A stretch of DNA of 64,000 nucleotides. It comes from Cryptosporangium aurantiacum (GTDB lineage Bacteria > Actinomycetota > Actinomycetes > Mycobacteriales > Cryptosporangiaceae). How positions within the stretch are numbered: the stretch's first letter is position 1; every line of letters starts with the position of its first letter. Shown one piece after another: positions 62,372-64,000 of this stretch. The notes under the pieces were generated by a model. That model was not told the origin of the DNA. It did no database searches and saw only the letters and a list, made by a program, of their open reading frames with translations. The translations under genes were made by a program, and so were the position numbers. The DNA is taken from the NCBI RefSeq assembly GCF_900143005.1, contig NZ_FRCS01000018.1, positions 62,001 to 126,000 on the forward strand, given 5' to 3'.

Positions 62372-63004
62372 ATGCGCAGTACCGTGTCTCCCGTGTCGAG
62401 TGTCCCGCTCTCCGTCGGCCGGTCGGAGGGTTCTGTCACGCCTGCCGATCCGGACCTGCGGGAGCGGCTGCTCACCGCGTTCCGGTGGATCGATCCCGGC
62501 GAGTGGTGCGACCACCTCCTCACCGACCGCTCCGGCTGGTGGCGCGATCCGGTCATCCTCGACCGGATCGGGCCCGCGCTGGCCGCGCTCTCCCCGGCGC
62601 AACCCACCGTGGTCGTCGCGCCCGCGACCAGCGGTTTCCTGCTCGGTCCTCTGGTCGCGCGAGCGGCGGGCGTCGGCTTCGTCGAGGCGTACCGCGATCT
62701 GAGCGGCGCCGAACTCGCCGACGACCTGATCACCCGCAGCAGCGGCCCCGGCCACGACGGCCGGCCGGTCGTCCTGGGTGTCCGCTCCCGCCACCTCGGT
62801 TCGGACGACTCGGTCCTCGTCGTGGACGACTGGGTGGAGACCGGCGCGCAGCTCTCCGCGCTGGCCGAGATCATCAGTGCCGCCGGCGCGCGTTACCTCG
62901 GAGCCGCGGTGATCGTCGACGGCGCGCAACTCCCGGTCCGCGATCGGCTGGGCGTGCGTGGCCTGGTGCGCGAGGTCGAACTCGACCATCGTCGCCGCTC
63001 CTGA
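62372..63004 (+). CDS. Phosphoribosyltransferase family protein
   Basis: A 210-residue type I phosphoribosyltransferase. The PRPP motif is VLVVDDWVETGAQLSALAEI near residue 150, and the N-terminal flexible part contains VVVAPATSGFLLGPLVARAAGVGFVEA (split as VVVAPATSGFLLG, LVARAAGVGFVEA). It resembles adenine or xanthine phosphoribosyltransferases but is divergent; the base is not known. ATG 62372 begins 17 bp from the divergent winged-helix gene. Confidence 0.85.
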   Translation: MRSTVSPVSSVPLSVGRSEGSVTPADPDLRERLLTAFRWIDPGEWCDHLLTDRSGWWRDPVILDRIGPALAALSPAQPTVVVAPATSGFLLGPLVARAAGVGFVEAYRDLSGAELADDLITRSSGPGHDGRPVVLGVRSRHLGSDDSVLVVDDWVETGAQLSALAEIISAAGARYLGAAVIVDGAQLPVRDRLGVRGLVREVELDHRRRS

Positions 63005-63316
63005 CGGCACCCGGCGCCGATGACGCGGAATCCGTGGATGCTCGGCAGCAGGGCGTCGTCCGAATGCGACGAGTACGCCTCCGAACAGCGGAAACACGAG
63101 TTTGTGAATCCGCAGTCGCGATCCTCAGCTCGCGCATCGGAATCACATAGCGAAGTACCACCAAAGGGACGGTCCTCCCTCGGACGAACGGGCGAGACCG
63201 CGGGGCACATGGCTCGATCTCGCCGTGGCGGCGAGTCGAGCGTCAACCGAACGGGCATCCTATGGAAGGTCCGTGCGCAGACGCGTCACGCTGTGTTGTC
63301 AGGGGTGGACCCGTCG
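63005..63316. other. Intergenic region before the phosphatase gene
   Basis: 312 bp without a supported gene. The minus-strand frames here translate to Arg-rich sequence. It contains GAGATCG/CGATCTC words that could form a hairpin near 63190-63230. The promoter of the phosphatase gene should be here. Confidence 0.5.
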
Positions 63317-64000
63317 ATGCCAACGAACCCGCACCTAGGGGATCCGGTGGTGTCTCCACGCACCGGTGTCGTCGGTGCGTGCCTGTTGGCGTTCGCGATC
63401 GCGGCGTTCGACGTCGCGATGCCCGGTCTGCAGTTCGTCGGGCTCCTGGTGGCGCCACCATTCCTGGCGGCCGCGCTGGCGTCCTATCGGGCGACGTTCG
63501 CCGTGGGGACGCTCTGCTTCGCGCTCGGTGCGGCGCTGGGCATGCTGGACGCCGCGGCGTTCGACCCCCAGCAAGTCCTGCGGCTCGCCGCGATCCTGGT
63601 CTTCACCGCGCTGGCGGCCTGGCTGAGCATGCTCGGCGACCGGACGTCCAAACGGGTGGCGACGTTGAGCAAGCTCGCCGCGGTCGCCCAGCAGGCGGTC
63701 CTGCGGCCGCTGGGACCGCGCATCGGGACGATGTCGGTGGCGGTTCGCTACGTGTCGGCGAACGCGGAAGCCGACATCGGCGGTGACCTGTACGAGGCGC
63801 TGAGTACCCCCTACGGCACCCGGGTGCTGATCGGCGACGTGCGCGGCAAGGGCCTGGAAGCGGTCCGACTGGCCAGCAGCGTGCTGGGCTCTTACCGGCA
63901 CGTCGCGCACGAGCGGGTGGACCTGCGAGCGATCGTCGCCGACCTGGACCGAGCGGTGGCGCGGTCGGTCGGGTACGAGGACTTCGTCACCGCGTGCCTG
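63317..64000 (+). CDS. SpoIIE-type PP2C phosphatase with N-terminal membrane helices (3' truncated)
   Basis: The frame is open to the end of the window (228 codons). Residues about 12-110 form four hydrophobic helices (VGACLLAFAIAAFDVAM; FVGLLVAPPFLAAALA; AVGTLCFALGAALGML; LAAILVFTALAAWLSML). A helical linker then leads to the phosphatase domain with YVSANAEADIGGDLYEAL and LIGDVRGKGLEAVRLAS, the metal-binding signature. Such enzymes act in anti-sigma/anti-anti-sigma pathways. ATG 63317 has AGGGG upstream; GTG 63305 is possible. Confidence 0.88.
   Translation, partial: MPTNPHLGDPVVSPRTGVVGACLLAFAIAAFDVAMPGLQFVGLLVAPPFLAAALASYRATFAVGTLCFALGAALGMLDAAAFDPQQVLRLAAILVFTALAAWLSMLGDRTSKRVATLSKLAAVAQQAVLRPLGPRIGTMSVAVRYVSANAEADIGGDLYEALSTPYGTRVLIGDVRGKGLEAVRLASSVLGSYRHVAHERVDLRAIVADLDRAVARSVGYEDFVTACL

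Noticed and set aside
1-64000. CRISPR arrays, tRNA or rRNA genes, prophage or insertion sequences
   Set aside because: No spaced direct repeats of CRISPR type, no T-loop/anticodon patterns noticed, and no transposase, integrase or phage protein among the frames. A covariance-model scan would be needed to exclude a tRNA formally.

Overview
The window is a stretch of high-GC actinobacterial chromosome next to the replication origin. The gene order rnpA-yidD-yidC-jag-rsmG-parA-parB, then trxA/trxB/sigM/murJ/pcnA, ino1/padR/PBP, rpsF-ssb-rpsR-rplI and dnaB, matches what I recall of the rpmH-to-dnaB arm of Streptomyces and related genera. dnaA, rpmH and oriC should lie just left of base 1. GTG and TTG starts, four-base ATGA/GTGA overlaps and mycothiol-type DinB and CwlM proteins also point to Actinobacteria. 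The genus cannot be fixed from sequence alone; a Cryptosporangium- or Frankia-like lineage is only a guess.

Layout. 1-6.5 kb: membrane-insertion and RNA genes (rnpA, yidD, yidC, jag, rsmG), then the segregation pair parA-parB. Three parS sites lie inside the 5' part of parA, which is preceded by a 1.56-kb repetitive open frame. 6.5-8.1 kb: a very GC-rich stretch with no convincing gene and a 46-bp palindrome. 8-13.3 kb: a GNAT gene, ddl with an aminotransferase, a second GNAT gene, and the amidase-fold cell-wall regulator CwlM. 13.6-21.9 kb (minus strand): trxA, trxB, an anti-sigma factor with sigM, a pseudokinase corresponding to the C-terminal half of mycobacterial MviN, an NlpC/P60 endopeptidase behind a c-di-AMP (ydaO-type) riboswitch, murJ and a NUDIX gene. 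22-28.7 kb: CCA-adding enzyme, an MFS permease, NUDIX and GNAT genes, ino1 and a PadR regulator with a palindromic operator, and a DUF5318 gene.

29-37.5 kb: a bifunctional class A PBP with a Tyr-rich repeat tail, a small secreted protein, two large GT-C-like membrane proteins, endonuclease IV, and a secreted membrane-anchored protein. 37.6-43 kb: rpsF-ssb-rpsR-rplI, a CPBP protease, a P-loop protein, and dnaB behind a DnaA-box cluster. 43-49.8 kb: accessory genes: TetR with a DinB-like enzyme, VOC with AraC, a DUF4383-like protein, a 681-aa double zinc-cluster protein of unknown function, and a degenerate PTS enzyme I barrel. 49.8-58.8 kb: molybdenum cofactor genes in two blocks (moaC-mogA-moeA-moaE, and moaA-moaD), separated by galE, an RskA-like orphan, an AAA ATPase and a metallophosphoesterase. 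58.9-64 kb: a GT39 glycosyltransferase, a patatin lipase, a winged-helix protein, a phosphoribosyltransferase and a truncated SpoIIE-type phosphatase.

Themes. The backbone couples chromosome replication and segregation (parABS, ssb, dnaB) with envelope growth (yidC, ddl, CwlM, MurJ, pseudokinase, NlpC/P60, PBP) and redox and stress control (trxAB, sigM). No prophage, transposase, CRISPR array or tRNA was seen. The less explained items are the parA-upstream repeat region, the palindromic elements, the zinc-cluster protein with its PTS-like neighbour, and the CTAG-box cluster around the ATPase and metallophosphoesterase.
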